Assembly: GCF_000239795.1 (NCBI RefSeq)
Contig: NZ_CAFJ01000002.1
Location: forward strand, 1-35,638
Source: Bradyrhizobium sp. STM 3809
GTDB taxonomy: Bacteria > Pseudomonadota > Alphaproteobacteria > Rhizobiales > Xanthobacteraceae
Length of the DNA stretch: 35,638 nt
Direction: 5' to 3'
Numbering within the stretch: the stretch's first letter is position 1; each line of letters opens with the position of its first letter. The position numbers were made by a program, and so were the translations under genes. The notes under the pieces are model-generated. The model did no database searches. It saw only the letters and a program-made list of their open reading frames with translations, and was not told where the DNA came from. Below, piece by piece: positions 25,306 to 32,670 of this stretch.

Positions 25306-25427
25306 GTCGTCCCGGCCTCGAGCCGGGACCCATAACCACAGGAGCCTGTGGTGAGAGCGAGCTGTGGCTCCAGCTCGCGTAATATTGGATTCGGTGGCTA
25401 TGGGTCCCGGCTCAGGGCCGGGACGAC
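25306..25427. repeat. Intergenic palindromic repeat, GTCGTCCCGG family
   Basis: The left arm GTCGTCCCGGCCTCGAGCCG plus GGACCCATAACCACAG faces the right arm GGTGGCTATGGGTCCCGG...CCGGGACGAC. It occupies the gap between the thiolase stop and the acyl-CoA ligase start. Confidence 0.8.
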
Positions 25428-25446
25428 ACCGGGGGAGTTGCGAGAG

Positions 25447-26619
25447 TTAAAGCCGCTCAACAATCGTCACGTTGGCCATGCCGCCGCCTTCGCACATGGT
25501 CTGCAGGCCGTAGCGCTTGTTGCGGGCCTTCAGCGCGTGCAGCAACGTTGTCATCAGCTTGGTGCCGGAGCCGCCGAGCGGATGGCCCAGCGCGATCGCG
25601 CCGCCATTGACGTTGAGACGGCTCGGATCGGCGCCGGTGGTCTTGAGCCACGCGGTCGGCACCGATGCGAAGGCCTCATTGACCTCGTAGAGATCGATGT
25701 CGTCGATCGACATGCCGGCCTTCTGCAGCGCGCGCTGGGTCGCTGGCAGCGGCGCTTCCAGCATGATGACGGGATCGCCGCCCATCATGGTCATGTGGTG
25801 CACGCGCGCCAGCGGTTTGACGCCGAGCGACTTCAGGCCGCGCTCGTTGACCACCATCACGCCCGAGGCGCCGTCGCAGATCTGGCTCGCGGTCGCCGCC
25901 GTCAGCTTGCCGTTCTCGGCGATCAGCTTGACGCCCTTGATGCCGTCGAGGCTGACGTCGAAGCGGATGCCCTCGTCGATATGATGGGTGTCGGTCGAAC
26001 CGTCGGCGCGGGTGATCTGCAGCGGGACGATCTCGTCCTTGAAGTGCCCGGCCTGCGTCGCCGCGATCGCACGCTGATGGCTGTTATAGGCGTATTCGTC
26101 GAGCTCATCCTTGGAGAGCCCATACTTCTCCGCCATCATTTCCGCGCCGGTGAACTGGCTGAACTGGATGTTCGGATAGCGGCTCTCGATGTTCGGGCTC
26201 TTGTAGTGGCCGAAACCGTTCTTCGCCGGCAGGGTCGAGGACAGGCCCATCGGCACCCGGGTCATCGACTCCACGCCCGCGGCGATCACCACGTCCATCG
26301 CGCCTGACATCACCGCCTGGGCGGCGAAATGCAGCGCCTGCTGCGACGAGCCGCACTGGCGGTCGATCGAGGTGCCCGGCACGCTCTCCGGCAGCCTGGA
26401 GGCCAGCACCGCGTTGCGCGCGATGTTGGTCGACTGCTCGCCGGTCTGCATGACGCAGCCCATGATCACGTCCTCGACCTGGTCCGGCGCGGCGCCGGAG
26501 CGCTCGACCAGCGCGTCCAGCACCTTCGCCGCCAGATCGGCCGGATGCCAGCCGGCCAGACGCCCGCCCTTGCGACCGCCGGCCGTGCGCGCAGCCGCGA
26601 CGATATAGGCTTCCGCCAT
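25447..26619 (-). CDS. Thiolase (acetyl-CoA C-acyltransferase)
   Basis: A 390-residue thiolase that cleaves 3-ketoacyl-CoA with CoA (or condenses acetyl-CoA). All active-site residues are present: Cys89 (DRQCGSS), His346 (GHPLGGSG) and Cys376 (MCEGGGMAN). The N-terminus AYIVAAARTAGGRKGGRLAG and the specificity loop with VPMGLSSTLPAKNGFGHY are of the degradative FadA-like kind that accepts longer or unusual acyl chains. A strong GGGAGG precedes the ATG. It is the first gene of the minus-strand arm and divergent from the TetR gene, so it is probably controlled by it. It would perform the last step of the pathway whose other steps are encoded on the plus strand. Confidence 0.94.
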   Translation of the reverse strand: MAEAYIVAAARTAGGRKGGRLAGWHPADLAAKVLDALVERSGAAPDQVEDVIMGCVMQTGEQSTNIARNAVLASRLPESVPGTSIDRQCGSSQQALHFAAQAVMSGAMDVVIAAGVESMTRVPMGLSSTLPAKNGFGHYKSPNIESRYPNIQFSQFTGAEMMAEKYGLSKDELDEYAYNSHQRAIAATQAGHFKDEIVPLQITRADGSTDTHHIDEGIRFDVSLDGIKGVKLIAENGKLTAATASQICDGASGVMVVNERGLKSLGVKPLARVHHMTMMGGDPVIMLEAPLPATQRALQKAGMSIDDIDLYEVNEAFASVPTAWLKTTGADPSRLNVNGGAIALGHPLGGSGTKLMTTLLHALKARNKRYGLQTMCEGGGMANVTIVERL

Positions 26620-26669
26620 GAGGTTTCCTCCCTAGACTTGGTTCGTGATTGGCGCCGATTTAAATGCGC

Positions 26670-26688
26670 GATTGAGCTTTAGTCAATC
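26670..26688. promoter_or_regulatory. Candidate TetR operator in the thiolase/TetR divergent gap
   Basis: GATTGA (26670-26675) and TCAATC (26683-26688) form an inverted repeat with a 7-base spacer. An overlapping TTGA/TCAA-type stretch continues to about 26697. The position, about 50-80 bp upstream of the thiolase start and before the TetR gene, is where an operator controlling both arms would lie. The match is by symmetry only. Confidence 0.35.
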
Positions 26689-26797
26689 GATCAATTAACT
26701 CTTGAGATCAACTCCGGCTTCGGCTTATCTGGCCCCAACAACGTCAGGAAACGCCTTGGGACCTCAGCTGCAAAACAGCGTGCCGGAGAAGCTTGCC

Positions 26798-27415
26798 GTG
26801 GGGCGGAATGCCACCGCGGAAAAGCTGCTGGATGCCGCCAGCGAGCTGATGATCCAGCGGTCCTCGATCGAGATCTCGCTCAGCGACATCGCGCAGAAGT
26901 CCGGCTCGAATGCCGCGCTGGTCAAATATCATTTCGGCAACAAGGACGGCCTGCTGCTGGCGCTGCTCGCGCGCGACGCCGCGACCGAGGTCGCCAATCT
27001 CGAATACCTTCTGGCGCAGCCGCTGCCGCCGACCGCCAAGCTGAAGCTGCACATCAGCGGCATCATCCGTGCCTATCACCGGTTCCCCTACATGAACCGG
27101 CTGATCCATTATCTCTTGCACGAGAGCAGCGCCGAGGCCGCCGACGAGGTGTCGAAGTTCTTCGTCGCGCCGCTCTTGGATTTCCATCGCAGGCTGATCG
27201 AGGAGGGCATCGCGACGGGCGAATTCCGCGCCGTCGATCCGGTGCTGTTCTACACCAGCCTGATCGGCGCCTGCGATCACCTGTTCTTCGGCCGCCACGC
27301 CATGTCGCGCGCGATCGGCGTCGGCCCGGTCACCGACGAAGTCTGCCGCCAGTACATCGCCCATATGGAGGCGTTGATCTGCGGCGGGATATTGAAACGG
27401 GCGAGTAGCGAATAG
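26798..27415 (+). CDS. TetR/AcrR-family transcriptional regulator
   Basis: An all-helical regulator of about 205 residues. The DNA-binding domain is TAEKLLDAASELMI...ISLSDIAQKSGSNAALVKYH followed by FGNKDGLLLALL. The C-terminal ligand domain contains YMNRLIHYLLHESS and FVAPLLDFHRRLIEEG, resembling TetR proteins next to acyl-CoA degradation genes, which sense acyl-CoA intermediates. The start is uncertain: there is no ATG before the helix-turn-helix. GTG 26798 has GGAGAA at good spacing; TTG 26756 (with AGGAA) and TTG 26702 are possible, which would add 14 or 32 residues. The stop codon falls inside a short palindromic repeat. It probably represses the thiolase arm, its own arm, or both, until ligand accumulates. 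Confidence 0.88.
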   Translation: MGRNATAEKLLDAASELMIQRSSIEISLSDIAQKSGSNAALVKYHFGNKDGLLLALLARDAATEVANLEYLLAQPLPPTAKLKLHISGIIRAYHRFPYMNRLIHYLLHESSAEAADEVSKFFVAPLLDFHRRLIEEGIATGEFRAVDPVLFYTSLIGACDHLFFGRHAMSRAIGVGPVTDEVCRQYIAHMEALICGGILKRASSE

Positions 27416-27476
27416 GAAGTGGCGAATAGGGGGAGAGCACCCTTTGCTATTCGCGACTCGCCACTCGCTATTCGCC
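27402..27476. repeat. Short palindromic repeat with GCGAATAG units
   Basis: The left arm GAGTAGCGAATAGGAAGTGG pairs with the right arm CCACTCGCTATTCGCC, and a second inner GCGAATAG / CTATTCGC pair is present. The last codons and the TAG stop of the TetR gene are part of the left arm. Confidence 0.65.
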
Positions 27477-27504
27477 AACAATAATCAAACGGAGGAAACG
27501 CATC

Positions 27505-28263
27505 ATGCAACTCAACAACGTAGCCGTTCTGATCACCGGCGGTGGCTCGGGTCTCGGCGCCGCCACGGCGCGCGCGATGGCGGCCAAGGGCGCCAAGGTC
27601 GCCGTGCTCGACCAGAGCCTGGAGAATGCCGAGAAGGTCGCCGCCGAGATCAAGGGCGTCGCCCTGCATGCCGACGTCACCAACGAGGACCAGGTCAAGG
27701 CCGGCATCGCCAAAGCGGAGGCTGCGCACGGCATCGCCCGCGTGCTGGTGAACTGCGCCGGCATCGGCGGCTCGCAGCGCATCGTCGGCAAGGACGGCGT
27801 CTATCCGCTGGCGAAGTTCGCGCGCATCATCAACGTCAACCTGATCGGCACCTTCAACGTGCTGCGCCTGTTCGCCGAGCGCCTGGTCACCGCGGAAGCG
27901 GTTGGCGAGGAGCGCGGCGTCATCATCAACACCGCGAGCGTCGCGGCCTATGAAGGCCAGATCGGCCAGATCGCCTATTCGGCCTCGAAGGGCGGTGTCG
28001 TCGGCCTCACGCTGCCAGCGGCGCGCGACCTCGCCAGCCAGAAGATCCGCGTCAACACCATCGCGCCCGGCCTGTTCCTGACGCCCCTGCTGATGGGCCT
28101 GAACGAGGAGGCCCGCAAGAGCCTCGGCGCCCAGGTGCCGCATCCCGCCCGCCTCGGCGACGCCTCGGAGTACGGCAACCTCGCCGTCCACATCGTCGAG
28201 AACCCGATGCTGAACGGCGAAACCATCCGCCTCGACGGCGCCATCCGCATGGCCCCGCGCTGA
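27505..28263 (+). CDS. SDR-family 3-hydroxyacyl-CoA dehydrogenase, HSD10-like
   Basis: A 252-residue classical short-chain dehydrogenase with TGGGSGLG (11-18), Asp36 at the end of beta2 (NAD preference), NCAG (83-86) and the catalytic set Ser145, Tyr158 and Lys162 (YSASK). The overall pattern, including NTIAPGLFLTPLL and a C-terminus ending GETIRLDGAIRMAPR, matches HSD17B10-like (type II 3-hydroxyacyl-CoA dehydrogenase) enzymes that oxidise 3-hydroxyacyl-CoA or hydroxysteroid substrates. GGAGG precedes the ATG. It is the first enzyme gene after the TetR regulator and would supply the 3-ketoacyl-CoA for the thiolase. Confidence 0.93.
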   Translation: MQLNNVAVLITGGGSGLGAATARAMAAKGAKVAVLDQSLENAEKVAAEIKGVALHADVTNEDQVKAGIAKAEAAHGIARVLVNCAGIGGSQRIVGKDGVYPLAKFARIINVNLIGTFNVLRLFAERLVTAEAVGEERGVIINTASVAAYEGQIGQIAYSASKGGVVGLTLPAARDLASQKIRVNTIAPGLFLTPLLMGLNEEARKSLGAQVPHPARLGDASEYGNLAVHIVENPMLNGETIRLDGAIRMAPR

Positions 28264-28277
28264 CGGCGACCTCCGCC

Positions 28278-28397
28278 GTCGTCCCGGCCTTGAGCCGGGA
28301 CCCATACTCCGCGGCGTCTGTGACGGGCAAACCGGCAGACGCCGCATTCTAACCAATCAAGCCGGTGGCTATGGATCCCGGCGTTCGCCGGGATGAC
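28278..28397. repeat. Intergenic palindromic repeat, GTCGTCCCGG family
   Basis: The left arm GTCGTCCCGGCCTTGAGCCG faces the right arm GGTGGCTATGGATCCCGG...CCGGGATGAC. It fills the gap between the SDR and crotonase genes; an apparent upstream ATG for the crotonase (28393) lies inside it. Confidence 0.8.
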
Positions 28398-28416
28398 GGT
28401 GAGGAGAGCGCGCGTC

Positions 28417-29223
28417 ATGTCCCAACCGCTGCTGATCGAGCATGAGAACGGTGTCGACCGGGTGACGCTCAATCGTCCGGAGAGCCTGAACGCGCTCGAT
28501 CCCGCGCTGATCGACGCGCTCAACACCTACTTCGAAAGCCTGCAGCGCAACCGCACCACACGCGTCGTCGTGCTGAAGGGAGCGGGCAAGAACTTCTGCG
28601 CCGGCCTCGATCTCAAGGCGGCCATGCAGCGCCGCGGCGGCGTCAACGAGCCGCCTGGCGTGACCGAGTCGTTGGACTCACAGCGCCGCATCGCCGACAT
28701 CGTGATGCTGATGCGGCGCTGTCCGCAGCCGATCATCGCGCTGGTGCAGGGCGCCGCCGCCGGCGGCGGGTTCGCGCTGGCGCTCGCCGCCGACATCCGC
28801 ATCGCCACGCGGTCGGCGCGCATGAACTGCGCCTTCATCAAGCTGGGCCTCGGGGGCTGCGACATCGGCACCAGCTACTTTTTGCCGCGCCTGGTCGGCG
28901 TTTCCGTCGCCTCCGAGCTGATCCTCACCGGCCGCTTCATCGGCGCCGAGCGCGCGCTGATGGTCGGGCTGGTGTCGGAGATCGTCGAGGAGGATGCGCT
29001 GGAGAGCGCGGCTGCGCCCTTCATCGATGCGATGATGACGGCCTCGCCGGTCGGGCTCCGCCTGTCGAAGGAGTGCCTCAATATGAGCGTCGATGCATCG
29101 TCGATCGAAGCCGTGATCGCGATGGAAGATCGTAACCAGGTGCTGTGCAGCCGCTCCGAGGATTTCAAGGAAGGCATTGAAGCCTTCCTCCAGAAGCGTA
29201 AGCCGGTCTATACCAACCGCTAG
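28417..29223 (+). CDS. Enoyl-CoA hydratase/isomerase-family (crotonase) protein
   Basis: A 268-residue crotonase-fold enzyme. The oxyanion-hole regions are FCAGLDLK (60-67) and AAAGGGFALALAADIRIA (113-130). The two glutamates of classical hydratases are not found at their usual places: the first position falls in NCAFIKLGL (no Glu) and the second region reads GGCDIGTSYFLPR with Asp149. The Asp in a DxGT context recalls dienoyl-CoA isomerases, so isomerisation of a double bond or another crotonase reaction is more likely than simple hydration. The start at 28417 follows GAGGAGAG by 8 bases. It lies between the SDR and the feruloyl-CoA-synthase-like gene on one strand. Confidence 0.9.
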   Translation: MSQPLLIEHENGVDRVTLNRPESLNALDPALIDALNTYFESLQRNRTTRVVVLKGAGKNFCAGLDLKAAMQRRGGVNEPPGVTESLDSQRRIADIVMLMRRCPQPIIALVQGAAAGGGFALALAADIRIATRSARMNCAFIKLGLGGCDIGTSYFLPRLVGVSVASELILTGRFIGAERALMVGLVSEIVEEDALESAAAPFIDAMMTASPVGLRLSKECLNMSVDASSIEAVIAMEDRNQVLCSRSEDFKEGIEAFLQKRKPVYTNR

Positions 29224-29265
29224 ATATCAAGATCCGCAAAGGACGATATTTCGGGAGACGCAAAT

Positions 29266-31134
29266 ATGGACGGGACGGCAGCGAAGGTGTTGGAGAAGCC
29301 GGCATTCCGCAAGGTCAATTGGCTGGCGCGCGACATCGATGTCGAGCGGCGCGGCGATGGCGTGATCGTCATCAAGTCGCGCATTCCGCTGCAGGCCTAT
29401 GAGCCGCATCTCGCGGCGCCGCTGGCGCGCTGGGCCAGGGAGGCGCCGGCGCGGACCTGGCTCGCGCAGCGCAGCGGCCCCGATCGGCAGTGGCGCAAGC
29501 TGTCCTACGCCGAGGCCAAGCGGACTGTGGACGGACTGACGCAGGGTCTGCTCAATCTGAAGCTCGACGGCCGCCCGGTCGCGATCCTCTCCGGCAATTC
29601 GATCGAGCATGCGCTGATGACCTTCGCGGCGATGCAGGCGCGATCGCCGGCGGCGCCGGTGTCGCCGGCCTATTCGCTGATGAGCCACGACCACCTCAAG
29701 CTCAAATACCTGTTCGGCCTGGTGAAGCCGGGCGTGGTGATGGTGCAGGACGGCCCGACCTTCGATAAGGCGCTGAAGTCGCTCGACCTCGACGGCATCA
29801 CGGTGATCCACGTCGCGCGTCCCTGCGAGGGCATCCCGAGCATCAGCTTCGCCGATCTCGCCGCGACCCCGGTGACCTCGGAAGTCGAGGCCTCGATCGC
29901 GCAGATCACGCCGGACACCGTCGGCAAGCTGCTGTTCACCTCCGGCTCGACCGGCATGCCCAAGGCGGTCATCAACACCCAGCGCATGATGTGCGCCAAT
30001 GCGGCGATGATGATGCAGACGCGGCCGCGCGGGCCGGATGCGCCGATCTCCACGGTGCTCGACTGGATGCCGTGGAATCACACCATGGGCGGCAATGCGC
30101 TGTTCAATCCGCTCCTGATCGAGGGCGGCACGCTGTACATCGACGACGGCCGGCCGATGCCCGGCATGTTCGACGAGACCATCAAGAACCTGCGCGAGGT
30201 CTCGCCGACCTACTACGCCAACGTTCCCGCCGGCTACGCCGCGCTGGCCGCGGCGATGGAGAAGGACGACGCGCTGTGCCGCTCCTTCTTCAAGGATCTC
30301 GGCATCATGGCCTATGGCGGCGCGCGGCTGCCGGACGATCTCTACGAGCGGATGCAGGCGCTGGCGGTGAAGACCACCGGCGAGCGCATCGTGTTCTACA
30401 CCGGCTGGGGCTCGACCGAGACCGCGCCGACCTCGACCGGCACCTATTGGAACACCGAGCGCGTCGGCCTGATCGGCCTGCCGTTCCCCGGCGTCGAGCT
30501 GAAGATGGTGCCGACCGGCGACAAATACGAGCTGCGCCTGCGCGGCATCAACGTGATGCCCGGCTATCTCGGCCAGCCTGAGCTGACCAGGAAGGCGTTC
30601 GACGAGGAAGGCTTCTACTGCATCGGCGATGCCGGCGTGTTCGTCGATCCCAATGATCCCGCGCAGGGCATCATCTTCGCCGGCCGCGTGGTCGAGGATT
30701 TCAAGCTGACCACCGGCACCTTCGTGCATGTCGGCTCGCTGCGCACCGATGCCATTGCCGCGGCCACGCCGGCGATTCATGACGCGCTCGTGGCGGGGCA
30801 GGACCGCGAATATATCGGCCTGCTGGCGTGGCCGAACCTGCACGCCTGCCGGCAACTGGTCGGCAATCCCCAAGCGACATTCGAGGACGTGGTGAAGCAT
30901 CCGGCTGTCATCGATTGCGTCCGTCGCGGACTTCAGGCTCACAACAAGGAGTGCGACGGCGCGACCAGCCGGCGCATCGGCCGCGCGATGCTGATGGTCG
31001 AGCCGCCGTCGATCGACGGCCACGAGCTGACCGACAAGGGCTACATCAACCAGCGCGCCGGCCTGGAACGCCGCGCCGCCCTGGTCGAGCGTCTCTATGC
31101 CGATACACCCGACAGCGACGTGATCGTGCTGTGA
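29266..31134 (+). CDS. Feruloyl-CoA-synthase-like acyl-CoA ligase
   Basis: A 622-residue AMP-forming ligase of the feruloyl-CoA synthase family, longer than ordinary acyl-CoA ligases. Motifs: P-loop FTSGSTGMPKAV (224-235), WGSTETAP (381-388), CIGDAGVFVDPNDPAQGIIF (A7/A8 region with an insert) and C-terminal Lys591 in TDKGYINQR. True Fcs activates ferulate, coumarate or caffeate; here no vanillin dehydrogenase or aldolase-type crotonase follows, so the substrate may be another aromatic or cyclic acid. GGGAG lies upstream of the ATG, 42 bp after the crotonase stop, which indicates one transcript. The N-terminal WLARDIDVERRGDG stretch is characteristic of the family. Confidence 0.88.
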   Translation: MDGTAAKVLEKPAFRKVNWLARDIDVERRGDGVIVIKSRIPLQAYEPHLAAPLARWAREAPARTWLAQRSGPDRQWRKLSYAEAKRTVDGLTQGLLNLKLDGRPVAILSGNSIEHALMTFAAMQARSPAAPVSPAYSLMSHDHLKLKYLFGLVKPGVVMVQDGPTFDKALKSLDLDGITVIHVARPCEGIPSISFADLAATPVTSEVEASIAQITPDTVGKLLFTSGSTGMPKAVINTQRMMCANAAMMMQTRPRGPDAPISTVLDWMPWNHTMGGNALFNPLLIEGGTLYIDDGRPMPGMFDETIKNLREVSPTYYANVPAGYAALAAAMEKDDALCRSFFKDLGIMAYGGARLPDDLYERMQALAVKTTGERIVFYTGWGSTETAPTSTGTYWNTERVGLIGLPFPGVELKMVPTGDKYELRLRGINVMPGYLGQPELTRKAFDEEGFYCIGDAGVFVDPNDPAQGIIFAGRVVEDFKLTTGTFVHVGSLRTDAIAAATPAIHDALVAGQDREYIGLLAWPNLHACRQLVGNPQATFEDVVKHPAVIDCVRRGLQAHNKECDGATSRRIGRAMLMVEPPSIDGHELTDKGYINQRAGLERRAALVERLYADTPDSDVIVL

Positions 31135-31155
31135 TGAGCCCCTCTCTTTCCATTC

Positions 31156-31253
31156 GTCATTCCGGGATGCGTGCGAAGCACGCAGGCCCGGAATCCATAA
31201 CCACGATCGTGCGTATGGATTCCGGGCTCGCGCTCCGCGCGCCCCGGAATGAC
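31156..31253. repeat. Intergenic palindromic repeat, GTCATTCCGG variant
   Basis: The left arm GTCATTCCGGGATGCG and right arm CGCCCCGGAATGAC pair, with inner GCCCGGAATCCATAACCAC and GTATGGATTCCGGGC arms. It fills most of the gap between the ligase and the first acyl-CoA dehydrogenase gene. Confidence 0.8.
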
Positions 31254-31291
31254 GGCAAGTATTGATCCGACTTCCAAGGCGAGTGACATCC

Positions 31292-32419
31292 ATGAACTTC
31301 GATTTCTCCGACGACCAGAAGCAGCTGCGGGACCAGGCGCGGAAATTCCTCGCCGAGAAGTGTCCGCCGAAAGCCGTGCGCGTCGTGCTCGACGGCAAGG
31401 AGGCCTATGACCGCGCGCTGTGGAAAGGCTTTGCCGAGATGGGCTTCCTCGGCGTGGCCATCCCCGAGGAATATGGCGGCGCCGGCGCCGGCCATCTCGA
31501 ACTCTGCGTGATCGCCGAGGAGGTCGGCCGCGCGCTGGCGCCGGTGCCGTTCTCGTCGACGGTGTATCTCGCTGCCGAAGCCTTGATGCTCGCCGGCAGC
31601 GATGCGCAGAAGCAGGCCTGGCTGCCGAAGATCGCGAGCGGCGAGGTGATCGGCACCCTCGCGCTGTTCGAGGGCACCGGCAATCCATCGCCGAAGGCGA
31701 TCAAGCTCGCCGCCGCGAATGGCGTGCTCAACGGCACCAAGAAGCCGGTCGCCGACGGCGCCATCGCCGATCTCATCATCGTCGCCGCGCGCACGGCCTC
31801 GACCGGCCGCGACAGCGACATCTCGCTGTTCCTGGTCGACGCCAAGGCTGGCGGCGTCGAGGCCAAGGCGCTGACCAATCTCGATCCGACCCGCGGGCAG
31901 GCCGAGCTCACTTTCGCGAACTGCAAGGCCGAGCCGCTCGGCGCGGCCGGCGAGGGCTGGAGCATCCTCACCCAGGTGCTCGACCGCGCGGCGGTGTTGA
32001 CCGCGTTCGAGCAGGTCGGCGGCTCCGACCGCGCGCTGGAGATGGGCCGCGACTACGCGCTCGACCGCATCGCCTTCGGCCGTCCGATCGGCTCGTTCCA
32101 GGCGGTCAAGCACATGCTCGCCGACATGTATGTCTCGGCGACCTTAGCGCGTTCCAACGCCTATTACGGCGCCTGGGCGCTCTCGACCAATGCGCCGGAG
32201 TTGCCCGAGGCCGCGGCGTCGGCACGCATCAGCGCGACGCAGGCCTATCAGCATTGCGCCAAGAACAACATCCAGGTCCATGGCGGCATGGGTTTCACCT
32301 GGGAGTTCGACTGCCACATGTACTACCGCCGCGCCAACGCGCTCGCGCTCGGCCTCGGCAGTCTGTCCTACTGGGAGGACCAGCTGATCGATCGCATGCG
32401 CAAGCGCAACGCGGCGTGA
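31292..32419 (+). CDS. Acyl-CoA dehydrogenase-family protein lacking the usual catalytic base
   Basis: A 375-residue acyl-CoA dehydrogenase fold. Present: NFDFSDDQKQLRDQARKFLA, the YGGAGAGHLELCVIAEE helix, RIAFGRPIGSFQAVKHMLAD and QVHGGMGFTWEFDCHMYYRR (329-347). Missing: the first flavin/substrate signature is degenerate (LALFEGTGNPSP where FSEPxAGSD is expected), the YEGT base of MCAD-type enzymes is absent, and the position equal to isovaleryl-CoA dehydrogenase Glu254 is about Ala233. This pattern is seen in one subunit of the heteromeric steroid-type dehydrogenases (FadE pairs). The start at 31292 was chosen over 31262, which lies only a few bases beyond the repeat and adds an Arg-rich leader. 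The next gene could encode its partner. Confidence 0.9.
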   Translation: MNFDFSDDQKQLRDQARKFLAEKCPPKAVRVVLDGKEAYDRALWKGFAEMGFLGVAIPEEYGGAGAGHLELCVIAEEVGRALAPVPFSSTVYLAAEALMLAGSDAQKQAWLPKIASGEVIGTLALFEGTGNPSPKAIKLAAANGVLNGTKKPVADGAIADLIIVAARTASTGRDSDISLFLVDAKAGGVEAKALTNLDPTRGQAELTFANCKAEPLGAAGEGWSILTQVLDRAAVLTAFEQVGGSDRALEMGRDYALDRIAFGRPIGSFQAVKHMLADMYVSATLARSNAYYGAWALSTNAPELPEAAASARISATQAYQHCAKNNIQVHGGMGFTWEFDCHMYYRRANALALGLGSLSYWEDQLIDRMRKRNAA

Positions 32420-32428
32420 CCCAAGCCC

Positions 32429-32553
32429 GTCATTCCGGGGCGCTCGCGCGCGCAAAATGGCAAGGCCATTTTGCGCAGAGCGAGCGAACCCGGAATCCAG
32501 AGGTTATCTCGTCGCGATTCCGGGTTCTATGCTGCGCATCGCCCCGGAATGAC
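32429..32553. repeat. Intergenic palindromic repeat, GTCATTCCGG variant
   Basis: The left arm GTCATTCCGGGGCGCTCGCG faces the right arm GCGCATCGCCCCGGAATGAC, with the inner hairpin GCAAAATGGC / GCCATTTTGC. It begins 10 bp after the dehydrogenase stop. Confidence 0.8.
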
Positions 32554-32564
32554 GGAACAAGATC

Positions 32565-32650
32565 GTAGGGTGGGCAAAGCGAAGCGTGCCCACCGCAAGT
32601 GTCGCGGTTTGGATTGGTGGGCACGGCGCGTTGCGCCTTTGCCCACCCTA
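32565..32650. repeat. Intergenic palindromic repeat, GTAGGGTGGGCAAAGC family
   Basis: GTAGGGTGGGCAAAGCGAAG and CGTTGCGCCTTTGCCCACCC are reverse-complementary arms, and CGTGCCCACC / GGTGGGCACG pair inside. It is a compact 86-bp copy placed directly after the preceding repeat and before the dehydrogenase at 32671. Confidence 0.85.
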
Positions 32651-32670
32651 AGAGATGAGAGGCTGGACCC

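Noticed and set aside
29266..31134. Assignment as a true ferulate-activating enzyme in a vanillin pathway
   Set aside because: No vanillin dehydrogenase or feruloyl-CoA hydratase-lyase is visible and the crotonase lacks the expected residues, so only family membership is claimed.
29227..31398. 723-codon minus-strand open frame opposite the feruloyl-CoA-synthase-like gene
   Set aside because: Antisense shadow running through a palindromic repeat; no recognisable domain.
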